Shown here in pieces: positions 32,686 through 46,127 of a stretch of DNA of 64,000 nt. The first letter of the stretch is position 1. Each line of letters begins with the position of its first letter. The notes beneath the pieces were generated by a model, which saw nothing but the letters and a program-made list of their open reading frames with translations, was not told the origin of the DNA and did no database searches. Source of the DNA: Isoetes taiwanensis (taxonomy: Eukaryota; Streptophyta; Lycopodiopsida; Isoetales; Isoetaceae); the NCBI GenBank assembly GCA_021234155.1, contig JAJEKV010000013.1, positions 10,457,240 to 10,521,239 on the forward strand, written 5' to 3'. Position numbers and translations under genes: made by a program.

Positions 32686-35600
32686 ATGTTGATGAATCCG
32701 GCATCTCGGATTCTGAGAAACACTTTCGAACAGTTTATGGAATCACAAGAAAGGAAAAGTCTGACTCAATCTTCTGGATTGTGGGCTTACCGTAAAACAC
32801 CAGAGGAGAAAACAAAGCTCATATTGAACAATTCTTCCGGGGCATCCGAATGTTTTACGATGCATTTCATGGTAGTAAATTTGCAAATAGAGAATCACGC
32901 ATGGCTATTCGAAAAATACACATACTTTGAAGGGAAGTTTACATGGGTTAATGAAGATTTGACCAAAGAGCAAATAGTTGAGAAGAAAAATCGAGATTGC
33001 TAAATACAAGGAAGCTCGACAAAACAATAAAAAGGCGAGATGGGTCAAGGGCAAGGTTGTAGTTGAGGAATAGGAAAAATGGGAGGCACTTCGGGATAAT
33101 GGTCCGGAATATTAATAAACCGACCGAGACTAAGATCCCGAAAGTATGCAAGAGGAGCCGGATAATATTCATATGATATGTTTTACGGAAACTAAAGAAC
33201 ATGACTCAGTATGCCTTACGACATTGCGAGGATTTTCACTTGTAACATCCGGCCGGAAATAAAAGATACACGGTGGCGACATTGGGAATGGAGGAGTGGC
33301 ATGTTACATCGAGATCAATATCCGGATTTAGTAACGGCCGGCAAGAGATGTAAATAATCAATATGTGTGGATTCAAATCAAACACCCAAGCGGCATAATA
33401 TATGTAGCGGTATGCTACTTTGCACCGCATGCATAAAAAGTCTACACAGATGGAGCCACGGGGAAGACATGTTCTTTGAATTAGAACAAGATATTACGGC
33501 ATACCAAATGCGAGGGGGATCATTGTCTTGACAGTGACTTCAATGGAAGGATAGGAAATGCACAAGCAACTATTCATACATGGGAAGATAACCCTCTATG
33601 GTTCAAAACAATGGAGGAAGAGGAGATTACTAAACACCGGATGGGATAGAGTTTACGATCCGTCTGCCACCACAAGATCCGGGCAGTCAATTCTTTGAAC
33701 TTGTGCACTAATGCACTCCTCGATATGCAATGGAATAGACAGATTTCTAACTCTAAAGCATGTACATGCGGTCTAAAAGCGTGGTAGACTACCTAATAAT
33801 ATCAAGAGACTCATTAGACATGATAAAGGACTTTGAGATAAGAGCGAGAATGCTTGGAATCGACCATGCACCACTTGCATTCTCAATCCGTGTGAGCCGA
33901 ATTGTACACCTTGAAATGAAGACTGGTAATCGAATCGCTGTGTGATCAGACACGCTATGGCGAGATGCTTACAAAGCATATGTGGAAGAAAAATTGAGCA
34001 ACACAAGTGGAATGATAATGCCATTGATATGAGCGGCCGATTATTAAAGATAATCGAAGAGGCCATAGATCGTTGCAAAACCAAAGACGGATGAAAAAAG
34101 GCTCCCATGTAAGTCATAGTATGGTCGAATGCCGCTTGTGACTAAGCAAAGATGGAAGGAGAGTCATGGAGAGAATAGAACACATATGAGAAAAGAATAC
34201 CAGCGGATTGTTAGACAAAACAAACGGCAATTTATCTTTGAAGAAATAGGAAGTCTTGATCCGACAATAATATGAGGCTGATCCAAAGACATCTTTTGGA
34301 AGAGACTAAGGGATACTGGACATCAAGCCATCCCGCTATCTGCGGATGATCCGTGGGGACAAGTTAAAAAGATATATCATGATGTAAATCTTTGAAGCCA
34401 CACCAAGGGTGTTCTCTAATATGATCATTCTGAAGAGGAAGTAGCGGTGGCATTAATAGACTAGCAAATGGAAAAGCAAAAGACGAGAACACTTGAAATG
34501 GGCAGGAAAAAAGCATACATCTTTGTAATAGCAAACATGTTCAACATGGCAATGCAACAAGGATTTCCCAAGGCGGCAAACAAAATTGTTCCAATACATT
34601 AGAGTGGATCCATGCTAGATGGAAATAATTATCGGACTCTCATGGTGAGCAATTTATTCTCCAAGCTTTTTGCTAACATTTTAGAGAAACAAATTAGCAA
34701 ATTGGGCTGAACACAATGATAAGAGAGCTAAGGCCTGGCGGGGCTTGGTACATATGTCTACACTAGACCATTTGCTTACGTTGAAATGCATCTTTGATCC
34801 TGATTAAGGGCACCAAGAAGCCAATGTATGTTACATTCATAGATTTTTTGAAAAGCTTTTATAAGGTTCCCGGAATAAATTATGGGAGAGAATGGAATAC
34901 TTGCGGGTCCCAAAACATCCGAGGGATGCAATCTGATGATGCTTTATGAAAAAGTGCTAGTGCAACTATCTATGCCATTTAAAGAGGACATACCGGACAT
35001 AAACAAAAGCAATGTTGGCGTGAAAACAGGGGGTGTCCCTTTATCTCCCTACGATTTTGGTCTCTTTATTGATAGCCTTGAAGAATGGATCACGGGATAA
35101 CCGTGATGGAAAAACTGAGCTATATGGATATGTTGTCCGGTTATTCACCTGTATGCGTGACGATGTCGTGCTTTTTGCATCGCTCGCAAAAGATATGCGG
35201 CCGCAGATGTTGGATCATTTGGCCACTTTCTCTCGGATAGAACGGGAATGCAGATCAACCTAGAAAAACTAGGATCATGACAGTTTGGGGCTCTCAAGGG
35301 AATCCGGATTTAAGTATAAGGAGGATAAAGTGGAGACATGTGAAACATACAAATATCTCGGGACTCATCATAGCGGTGAATCACAAGTGGCACCCGTGTA
35401 TTACACAAAGGATTGAGAGTGGACAAAATGCATTGTATTATATGCAAAGCATGTGTAGGAAATCACACATATGGGCGTGGCCACTAAAGATTAAATTATA
35501 CGAGGCACTTGTCCAAAGTACAATACTCTATTGAGCAAAAATCTAGGGGCTTGGACTGCCACAATGCTCATGGGCGGATATCCAGCAAGTACATAAGAAA

Positions 35601-36365
35601 TTCCTCAGATTGGAACTAGGGGTAAAGGCGCAGACACCTTACCCGAAGATGCTGGCCGAATGTGGCATTATGCCTCTTGAAGGAGAAGCTTTACTAAAGT
35701 GTATCAACCACCTGGCTAAAGTCAAAGACATGGATACCACCCACATCCCCCACCATGCTATAATGAGTACTGAAACAAAGGATGGTTTGCTGAGGTCCAC
35801 AAATGGATTGCATTATGGGATATTACATGGGGAGAGATACCTCTAACCGATAACCTTAGAGCATGGGTGTATGCGAAGGTTAAGAGAAGAACTTGAAGAA
35901 TCCAAAGACAAAAATAATACTGTATAAAATGCATATGAATCCTTCATTAGAGGCTGCAACACACTTAGGGTAGAACATCTCAATAAAAAAAGACATAACA
36001 TAAGCAGAATCCGGTGTGGAGTTTGGTCGATGGGGGGCTATTCCGTGATATATGAAATGTTGTAAAGTCTATGGGAAGGATGATATAGAAGACGAACAAC
36101 ATGTCATACTTAAATGCCCCTCATATAGTATGATACGAGACAGATATAACACCAATGCGTCAGACTTGCAAACTTTCTTTGGGTTTGATGGTAACAAAAT
36201 TGGATCCTTTCTAATTGAGACTTTACAACATAGAGGAAGTTGTATAAAAAGTGTGATATATTATTAGATGAAGATAAAATTTTGAGTGAGAGTGAGGAAT
36301 TTGATGAGGAAATGGAGATTCATCTAATGTTTTATGATGTAATGTAATTATGTCGTCTTATTGGC

Positions 36366-36388
36366 ATGGGAGGCCTCCCAAAAGACGT
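36366..36388. other. Palindrome near the LINE 3' end
   Basis: gggaggcctccc is a perfect 12-base palindrome flanked by cgtctt and aagacg, which also pair. A small stem here could be the 3' signal recognised by the LINE's reverse transcriptase. Confidence 0.4.
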
Positions 36389-36408
36389 AATACAATTCAC
36401 TTCACTTC

Positions 36409-36539
<131 letters not shown>

Positions 36540-36540
36540 G

Positions 36541-37296
36541 CCATGCTCCAATTTTTTTTATCTCTCAGTGACGAGGATAAAAATATATCGGTTGAGATGG
36601 ATCTCTCCCTCTAACGCCCGTTAGAAGGGAGATCCCGCCTAAAAGGAGGGAATCCACCGGGATTTTTCTTCCCGCCTCTTCCTTGGCGCCCGATTCAAGC
36701 TCGAATTATCCCATAGTCAAGATTTAGCCTCTGGTGAGTACAGAAATATCCCATATCCTTGTTTTCCGGTTTCTATTGTCCCATATTTTGTGTTCAGTGA
36801 CCATTTCCATTCAATCCCGGCTCTACAATCAGATTTCTCGGCCCATATTTGCATTATTTGATGGATCCGGTCATTTTGGGCATGATTGCCATGCTTTTGA
36901 GGGCTATTCAACTCGGCTTGGCTTTCCAAAGCTCTTGTCTACATTTGATCTGAGAGAATGAGCGAGAAGGGTCAATAGATATTTTAGAGCGTAATCGCAG
37001 GTAGAAGATAATATTAATTACATGTGTGCGGCATCTACACTCTTCTTAGCGGCTTCTTGAGATTAAGGAGGCCTCCCGGAGATTTTGGGCATGTCCAAGG
37101 CCGGAACAAACACAAAGGGGATAGCATTGATAATCACGCTTTGGAATTGCCTCCCCCTTTTTGAGGATGATATGTGGCACCAGTTCTATCTCGGATGAAG
37201 AGGGTCATTTGAGAAATTGGTTGGTCTTATTGTGCCTTACTTAATCGGACTGGAATGAAGGTCGCAGACCCTTTTGTGATCCCGTGAAAGCAAAGG
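36541..37296. other. Unassigned DNA with possible LINE remnants
   Basis: No gene is recognised. The plus strand near 36850-36900 encodes SGHFGHDCHAFE, reminiscent of a zinc knuckle from a retroelement ORF1, but too little remains for a firm call. Confidence 0.35.
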
Positions 37297-37700
37297 CTAT
37301 GGTGCTTTTTGAAGAGGAATATCTTTGGAGATGTCAATCTGGACAATGGATCGAGGCGGCCTATATGGGAAATATTCCGTACAGATGTAAGATCCAATTG
37401 AGTCAAAGAGCAATTTAAGACAATCCTCATTCCAGTAAATTGGGTTCAGGCCATGAAGAGTGGTAGAGGCCACACAGAGATTGTCCAAATTTGCTACTTC
37501 GAATTTAGGGTCCCATTTGAGGAAGGTAAGCTGAAAGGATTCAAAAGTCGGGGTCCATGATTGAGCAAAAAATGGCGTTTTTTGCTTCCACATTCAATCA
37601 TAATATAAGGTGACTGTAGCCAATAGACCGCATTAATCATAATTCCTTTGTGAAGGTTCAAACAAAAGGACCAGACTTTATCTAGTTTGATTCCAATCAT
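37297..37700 (-). pseudogene. Second copy of L1 ORF1 core
   Basis: The minus strand encodes QLTFLKWDPKFEVANLDNL, then CVASTTLHGLNPIYWNEDC and LLFDSIGSYICTEYFP. This closely parallels the ORF1 core of the LINE at 25846-26502. It is a fragment of a related L1 element, with frame changes and no ORF2 beside it. Confidence 0.8.
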
Positions 37701-38252
37701 GGGAATTGCAAGCCCCTACAAGGCTGGCAGGCTTGATCCTTTAGATTGCCTCAGAACCTTTCTAAATTCGCATAACAGATCAAGAAATTGGTTTGATTCG
37801 AAAGGACAAGGAATTCAAGAAAAAAGGCGCTCATAGCTGACGTGTCCAGCCTTTGTCTATGGGCCTTGTTGTATCCTCTTCATCCATATCCAAATGCTTC
37901 CCCATTCTTTAAAGGTCTGCTTGCTTCCCGGGATGCGGTTAGATCTTTATTCCATGTTAATCCCCAAGCTTGTGCTTCATTGTCAATGTCATCTTTGGTG
38001 GCTTCGCTTGCAAGGTAATGCATGATCAACAACCTTTATGTGCACTTGTATATCCAAAGACCCAACGACATTGGCGGCTAGTCGGGGTTTTACGATTGCG
38101 GCTTGGTATGATTCTCGGTCATCTTTTGTCATGGGAGGCTTTTTCGACGAGATTTACATTATACGATGGGATCAGCAACCGGGTGGGGTGGCTGATTTTT
38201 GCCATCCATTGTGCAAAGAACCATCGGCCCGATGTGCCTATTTAGATATGTG
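37701..38252. other. Unassigned repeat-like DNA
   Basis: Short open frames on both strands but no recognised domain. Probably mobile-element debris next to the minus-strand gypsy-like element. Confidence 0.35.
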
Positions 38253-38366
38253 ATTGTTTGGGGTCTCAGGTTGAACTCTTGCAAGACAAACCCTGTGGAG
38301 GACCCTTGGATCTAACAGAGAAATCCGGGAGCTATGTCACAATGGGATTTGCAAGAAAAAACAAGG
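38253..38366. repeat. Direct repeat shared with 48730-48835
   Basis: The segment containing gaggacccttggatctaac and gagctatgtcac recurs near 48770-48830 in the same orientation, with a few differences. The two copies bracket the minus-strand gypsy-like region. They may be terminal or leader sequence of two copies of one element family. Confidence 0.7.
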
Positions 38367-38369
38367 AAA

Positions 38370-38842
38370 AGGAAAAGAAAACAAAAGAGAACAATGAGAT
38401 CACAATAATGAACTTCCTTGATGTCAATGAAGATACATGAGCTCGCAATCGAGAAAAACGAAATGAGACAAGACTCAAAACTCATCTAAAAACTCATGTG
38501 CTAGCTCTACTCATATATATAGTACAATGGCCTTTGGCCCAATATAGACACCCGGATTGATTTTTGTGCGCCGACTCGGAAGGAGACCTGATTTGTAGGA
38601 ATCTTTGGCGGTGCCTCTTGAGATGCACGAATCACGCCGACGCCGACGTTGGCGGTGACGGGCCGTCAATTGGTCCGAAGCCCCCTTGATCCGCAGCGAA
38701 GGGTCTTTGTCTGCGTGGTGCACTTGGTCTTCTGGCGGAAGCCTTTGACGATCGACACATTGCGACTATAGATCCTTGGCCTTGACTTGGTCCGGTTGCG
38801 GTGGTATGAATAGTCCCGCATAGGAGGCACGGGACTAACACT
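38370..38842 (-). repeat. Possible LTR of the minus-strand element
   Basis: On the minus strand this interval starts TGTTAGTCCCGTGCCTCC, an LTR-like beginning, and lies just beyond the downstream region of the gypsy-like element. No matching full copy is seen at the other end (about 48.8 kb), so the call is weak. Confidence 0.3.
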
Positions 38843-40114
38843 CCACCAAACGACACCTCCGGGGTGAAGAAAAGGAGGAAGCATCTCCGGCGGCGGAAGC
38901 CGCCAGTTTGCGTGATCCCTACCCGAATGAGGATCGAGAAGCGCCATTATGGTAATTTCCCAATGAGATCCCTCGGCGCCTTTGAAGAGCGTCGGGAGTG
39001 TTGGAGCCTGAGGCCAGATTCGCGATCAATGAGGAATTTGGAACGCACCATATCTTCAAGGGCAAAGATCGCCGTGGGGAACAAACTGCACTCCATGAGA
39101 AGGCAGGTCTCAAGGCCAAAAGTACCATCGGCGGCATTGGATTGCAATAAAGATGATGGGATCTTGTCGATTTAATGAGTTGATCAAAAATGCTCTTGAG
39201 AGCAGCACCGTAAAACCGCAATGATCTGCGAACCCAAAAGGTCCCAAGGAGGTGGCGGCGATTCTCAAAGAAGGTATCTAGGCCATGAACGACACGACCG
39301 GGCTTTGCCAACCACGCCATCAATATAGATCCAAGTTTGAGTGTGTTCCCAAGGTAGCACCATCTTCCCAATTAGAGCGTCACGACAAACGTGGATCCCA
39401 CCATAGATTCTGCGAGATCTGGTGGAGGAGTCCACCCAGCGTGGCCGTCCAGACCTTCGTCCAAAAGGAAGACGCCAAATGGAGGTCAAAAATCTGGGGC
39501 ATGGAGGGATACCCAAGGGAAGCATATGGAGAGGGGAGCCCCGCCCGCGGGCGAAGCCGAGCCCTCGCCACCACACACGCAAGGCTCCGGATCAAGCTTT
39601 TACACCAATCGGTCCCATTGAAGCAGAGCCGGAAGTATAGACAGAGGACTATCCCAACCTCGTTGGTATTATCTTGCTATCCAAAAGGGCACGCAGCTTG
39701 ATTGTAGCCGGCTAAGTGTCAATATAAACTTGGGCAAACCGAAGATCCTCGGGATGCCCAAGATTCTTTCGCACTGTTCCAAATTTGCCAAATGCCATAG
39801 AGGTAAATGATGAGCAAGCTCGCATGTAAAATCGATGAAGAGTGTGAGTCCGATCATGATCTTTGAGATACTGAGGTTGTTATCCAATAACAAAATCCAA
39901 AGTGAGCCTCGTGAGTCGCCTGCGAAAGTTTTGATGTGGCCCATCACGGAATTTGTCTTGGTATCGCCGGATAGAAGTCATGGAAGATGTCGCCATCGGG
40001 CTGAACAACTCAAGGTGATCAAATCCGGTCTTCACAAAGAAGGAGGTCAAGATTAAAAGGGCACAGTAAACCTTTGTCTTCAACCGAGAGGTCCAAAATC
40101 AACCGAGAAAATCC

Positions 40115-40838
40115 TCACTGCGCGTATGTGGGCATCAACCCGACCATCTTCATTGTGTACCACTTAAAAGAAAGAGGTGGCGGGCAACCGCATAATCTAG
40201 GTAACCGGAAGGAATAGCGAACCACGCACATGTGGAGAGCTATATTAATGTAGCCCTCTTGTTTAGTTTGGGCCTCTTCGGCAGATTGGACAGCTTGTTG
40301 GAGCTGATGTTCAAGGTCGCGGATCCGGTTTTCCTTTTCTAACAAAAGACGTGATTGATCACAGACCCGTTTCTGAGGAAGCGTGGCATGTGAAGAGGAT
40401 TGCCCCGGAGTATGGAGTCGAAGTGTGGCAATCTCTGCATCATCAAGTATCTTTTGCTTCTTGGCCTCCGTGAGTTGATTTTGGAGAGGCGTGAGCTGAC
40501 TGGTCAGCGTGGAAAGCTGAGCTTCTAAAGAGGCTATTTGAGCGTCACGCGCTGTAAGGTCATGGGCTTGAGTGGTGTAATTCCGAGAAATCTGTATACA
40601 GCGTGTCAAGCTTAGCAATGTCTTTATCCTTGTCAACCAAGAGAGTCTCCCTTGCCTTGACCTGCTCCAACAATTCCTGAATGGTGGTTTGCAATTGAGC
40701 TCGGCCGATCGCCAGCGGCATCGCTCGATCGTGGGCATTCTTTAGATCCTCACGCCCGTAAAAGAGCCTCGTGCTTTTCTTGAAGCTTGTCCTCCGTGAG
40801 TGAACTTGCATGTTAGCAGCTTGAAGGTCTCGAACCAC
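40115..40838 (-). CDS. Coiled-coil frame downstream of integrase
   Basis: The minus strand encodes a strongly helical, heptad-like sequence: ARDAQIASLEAQLSTLTSQL, LQNQLTEAKKQKI, then LLLEKENRIRDLEHQLQQAV. It lies between pol and the 3' end of the old gypsy-like element, the place where Athila-type elements carry an extra protein. Whether it is that protein or captured host sequence cannot be told. It is part of a broken fossil. Confidence 0.5.
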
Positions 40839-42843
40839 GCCCGAGGTTCTCCAGGGACGCTTGAACCCCCATGCATGAGAAGTTCTCGATTCTGCAACTT
40901 GAGAGCAAAGCAGCTTTGAACATCCCCGCCGGTATTGATACGGGTCGGGCGAGGATTTGGAGGTGCGTGAGCCTCATTGCTGTCGCGGTTTGTGACGCTT
41001 TGAGAGACATGATGAGAATCGAGGGCATGGATTCCGTGGAGGAAGAAGAGATCAGACATGCGTGGCATTTCGCTGAACATGACCGTAAGAGGAAGGGCGT
41101 GAAGGTGCAGCCTGTTGGTTTTGAGAGGAAGGAATGAAAGGATCCGCCGAGTGGTGGCGGAGAAGCGAAGGTGTCCCCAAGAGAGGAAGGTAATGATGGA
41201 TGATGGTTTGAAGATGAGCGCCCACCGAGGAATCAAAGCCAGAGGAAGGGGCAAATAATACGATCTTTACTTTGAAGAAGTCGAAAAGAACGCCAGGGGC
41301 CAATCCGTGATGGTGAGTGGAGCGCAGTGGATGATGACAATATTGTAGAACCGCTTGTTGATATGGGTGTTTTTGATGGAGTACCCAAGCAATTTGCGCC
41401 AGAGAAACTTGACAAAAGTATCATGGGGCTTGGCAATGTTGGTGAGACGATGCATGTTAGCTTGATGGGCGAACAGCGCAAACCGAAAGGACATCGATGT
41501 CCCGAAGGTAGCCCAAGATAAAGAAGGTTTTTGCAAAGGAATATGGAATACCCCGTAAATAAGGGCAAGTAAGCAAAATTGTGGTGCCATCACTCATGGT
41601 AGCATAGCCTCCCGTCAAGTTGATGATATGAGCAACAAACCGCCGCGAATTGCACCGATTTGGTGCGTGAAGGTCCATTTGTGAGAATTGAGAGCTCCTC
41701 GGCGCCTCAGCGACTTCACGACTCCTCGGGCCGGCGGGCGCCGCGAAGGGCAAGTGGGTGTCGAGAAGGTCACTGCACTCAAAAGAGCCGGATCCCTTGG
41801 AGCGTAAGCCCTGAGGTGAGGAAATTTAGGTGCAAAGAGCTATGGCAAAGAGCGCCGAACAGAAGAAGTGTCTTGAGAAGGCGGAGAGCTTTGAGAGCGT
41901 AAGAAAAACGCCAGATAGGCTTAAAAGGTTTTAGGGCGACAAGTGTTGGCGGCGGGGCATGATGAGGATAAACCCAAGAACGCTGATGAGGCTGTGGGCT
42001 TACGATGATGGCGGAGGCGATTGAGACTCAAAATTTTGGCTAAGTCCCCAAACGGTAAAGGGAGGTGCAAAGGAACGGCGGCGATGAGACGTAAGGGAAT
42101 GATCCGATGACAACGGCGAAAGGACACCCATTAATGTTCGACGGGCATGAAAAGAAGGAATGTCATTTACGCCGCAACTCGAAGCGGATATCATTAAAAA
42201 AAAGGTGTCAAGGTACCATGGTTAGATATGCTACGGAGAAAAGATTCCCCTTTAGAAACAAAATTGCATTGCAAACCACGCCGATAAGTTTTCTGATTGG
42301 ACCACGCCGATCAAGAGTCCCGTCGGTTGACTATAAAAGACGAAAGCAAAGGCGAAAGGTAGACACCTTTGGCGATGATGAGTATGGTGCCAAATGGATT
42401 GAACGAAGATTGCACTATGCCAACGAACCGCCGTGGAGTGGATTACGCAAAATGAACCGCTGGACTTTTGGAAATGCCACAACCGGCATTGCAATGGATG
42501 GGTGGTGCAAGGGATGGCGAATATCCCACCCCATGACCAACGCCATGGAGGTGGTGGTTCATTCAAGGCTTGATCCCGGAGCGTAACTATTACCACATCC
42601 TCCGTGATCACCTCCGCCTCCCAACCCGGAGTAGAGGGGTTTTTAATCTTAGGATTTTGTAAATAGGGCACTGCCCATAGAGCTAAGCCATAGCGGAAGT
42701 AAGTGGGCAATGCTCACATTTTGTAATTTGCCTCTAGTAATATAAATATGCCGCGTTTAGTCACTATCTGGGTGTCAACTTTGTGGTGCATCTTGTGTAG
42801 AACTTTCAGAGTTGTTGTATGAAATTGCTTAAGGCAAAAGCCA

Positions 42844-43837
42844 TTAACCGTAGTAGGTAATGGAGTGCCATCTAATTCTACCAAATTTTGAAAAACGCTG
42901 GGGTTGTACCACTTGAACAATTTGATAAGGACCAAGCCATCCAAACTTTAACTTGTCCGGAAAAATTTTGTAACGAGAATCATAAAGAAGAACCAAATCA
43001 CCTTCTTTGAATGTTTTTGTCTTAAGACGCTTGTCATGCAATGATTTTCTCGACCGTCCATGAAGAATACTGAATGTAAGCATCTCGTAGAGTTCATCCA
43101 ACTGTTCCAATTGATAAACCCTTTCCTTGAGTGCAGCAGTGGATTATGTGTGTACAGCAAGTTGGAAACGGAGAGTCGGAAGAATATATTCAAAGGGCAT
43201 CAAAGCTTCTTGACCATAAACCAGCTTTGAAGGGAGTGGCCGTAGCAATTTTGAAACCGTGTTGTAAGCCCAAAGAACAAGTAGGCAACTTGTCTTGCCA
43301 ACTGTATGGTGAAGGCCACAAATTTTCTTGAGAATAGTGATGAGAGTTTTGTTGGTACTTTCACCAATCTATTTTCCTTTGAGGATAATAAGGTGTACTC
43401 TTCCTGTTGGATGTGAAGATAGTCCGTCAGCTCCTTTAATGGTATGATTGACAAATGCACGCCAACGATCACTAACAAGTTCCGGGGGACAACCAAAAAC
43501 GCTGATGATGTGCGGTAGAGAACCTTTACCGTCGCTTCGGCAAAGAAGTGTTGTGCCGAAGTGCACAAGCTTCCTTCATTTGGTAGCATAACCGCGATGA
43601 CCGAATATATAGCGCACGGGTGTGCCGCGGTGGGTCCATGGGCCCCACAAAAATCCATTCCCCATTTGCCGAAGGGATGGGCGCGGGCGACCGGGCCCAA
43701 GGGAAGAGCGCCACGGGCGGGTGGCTTTCCCACACGCCGACGTCACGCCACACGGCGCGAGCATAAGCGGCATCTTTTGAAGAGCGCGGGGGTAAATATC
43801 CCGCCAAAAGAATTTTGCGCGCCGCGGGCGCTACCAC
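42844..43837 (-). pseudogene. Integrase remnant of the old gypsy-like element
   Basis: Stretches include HPFGKWGMDFCG, the core beginning, and KEGDLVLLYDSRYKIFPDKL with WLGPYQIVQV, the C-terminal domain typical of non-chromovirus plant gypsy integrases. Confidence 0.75.
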
Positions 43838-46127
43838 TGTGGCCGACCACCACCAAGCCTATCGCGGGCTTGTCGAATATCGCACCTCATGAGGGAGGAC
43901 ACATCTACCGAGGACCATGTCTTTGCCTCGCTTTGTACAAAATGGCCCGCAACCATGGTATAGCATAGTCACGGACCTCTCTAAGAAAACTCGACGGGCA
44001 TGAGCGAAGCTTGTCTGAGAGAGCGCCTGATCAGCGAGGAAGAGCACCGCTGAGAAGATATTGCCGAAAAGTTGTGAAACCAATGGGGCGCGGGTCGCGA
44101 CTGTGAACAATTTGCCGCCCGAAAGGCGGCGTAAACACCCGCGGATTTGATCATCCATGGATGCGTAAAAGATAATCGTGCACCACATGAGACTTGCGGC
44201 TTTATGAACAATTTCAAGGGAGAGCAATTTGCGTAAGAAGGACCCATCGAAAGCAATTCTTCCCGGGCGGGCTTTTGTTGATCAAATAAAGAAGAGCTTG
44301 ATGATCAACAAAGAACTTGATCCGCTTCCCAACAAATAATGCCTGGAACGCTGGACACAGTAAAACTAAGCCCAAAGCTTCCCGCCCGGCGTAATAGTTG
44401 TGCTCGCCAGATTGAGTTTCCGCCGGGCATAGCGGATTGGTTTATCCGTGGTTTCATCATAGGCCCGAGAGATAACAAACAATAATGGCAAAAAGCGGAC
44501 GCCAACATGAACGGGAAAGGCTTGTCCCATTGAGGAGGAACAAGGACCGGGCTCGAAAGTGGGGGTAATGTTTCAACTTTTGAAAAGCAGCCCGCTTTGG
44601 GATTCCAAGCCCAAGTGGATTCATCACCCAGAAGTTTATGAATGGGGTCAGCTTATAGCCGCAAGTCCGTGAATGAAGGTGGAATAATAATTAACCTTAC
44701 CAGAAAGAGCGTGTCTCTTTGATATTAGATGGTGCTTGAGCCTTGAAGACACAAAATCGATTTTAGCGGGATCCATGGTGATGCCTTCTTGACCACCACA
44801 TGACCCAATCGTAACGCTGAGGTGACACGTAAAGTGCACTTCGTGATTGAGACCATGCCGATTCATCACATTTTTGAAAACAAGCTCCAACTTTTCCAAG
44901 TGATCATCCATGGAGTTGTAGGCCTAAAAATCATCTTGAAAGATCTCAAGAAAAGGTCTATCCTTCATAAAGTCATGAAAGACTAAAGCATGATGCTTAC
45001 CGAAGGTTGAAGGAGAGTTGGACAAACCAAAAAGGGACCACCTTGTAAGCAAAAAAACTGCCACGGGTGGTGGTGAAGGTAGTTTTGAGTTGATCTTCTT
45101 GCTTGATAGAAATTTGATTGTACCCGCAGAATCCGGCCCATGAAAGAGTACATCTCATGACCAAAGAACTTCTTCGGGAACCGACGGTGAAGGGAAGCTT
45201 TTAAAGTGATTCACGCCCGTGGCTTGATTGAGTTTTCTAGTCCATGCAAACGCCGATCTTACCATTGTGTTTGAGAGCAATGACAATGGGGCTCACCCAT
45301 TCGAATGTTTGACCTCATAAATCGGGCCACCGCCAAGAGTTTGTCAATTTCAGCCTTGACGCTGTCCACGTAATTTGGGTTGAGCCTATATGCCGCTGTT
45401 AGATGGGGCGCATCAGATTTGGTAGGAATGGTGAGTTCCCCAACTCTTTTGATACCTTGAAGGTCTTTGTAGCTCCAAGCAAAAATATGTTCAACTTCTG
45501 AACAACGCCACAGCAAGGCTTTATAGGGGAGGGAAGGTTGTCGGCTTAAGCGGACCGTTGATTGTTACCAATGTCCACGATTTCTACTTCGAGTTTGAAT
45601 ATGGGGAACAACCTCCGTCGTCGTGAACCCGATGAGCCGAGGTTGAAGCATGACGAGAGGAGCAAAGATTTTGAGTGGTGAAGAAAAGAGGTCGAGCCAT
45701 ATCAAGCAAAGGTTGCCGCATGACCATGAACATCGCAAACTCAAGAAGTGATGGTGTCAAAAAATGATCAAGACGCTGGAATGCCATTGCAGAAGCCGTA
45801 AGGGTCCAAGAGAGCGCCACCGCCGGGTCCCGACGATCTAGCCATCTCACACCAAGGATCAAAGATACTGTGGTAGATGAGAGGCAGCCCTGAGGAGCTT
45901 GAACATGATAAATATTTTGGGCTTCTTCAGAGTCGCTAGTGTCGAGATGGAAGGTTCAAAGATTCTACGCAGATCAATTGGCCGGGCCTGCATCCATTGT
46001 GGCGCTGAGATGGCCATCGCTGATAACAAGTTGGTCCGTGGCCCAAGAATGAATACTCTTTGCCTCGTTTGGAGAAAAGGTCTCCGCCAACCAAAGATTT
46101 CATAGTCACCGTGATCTTCCCCGCTTT

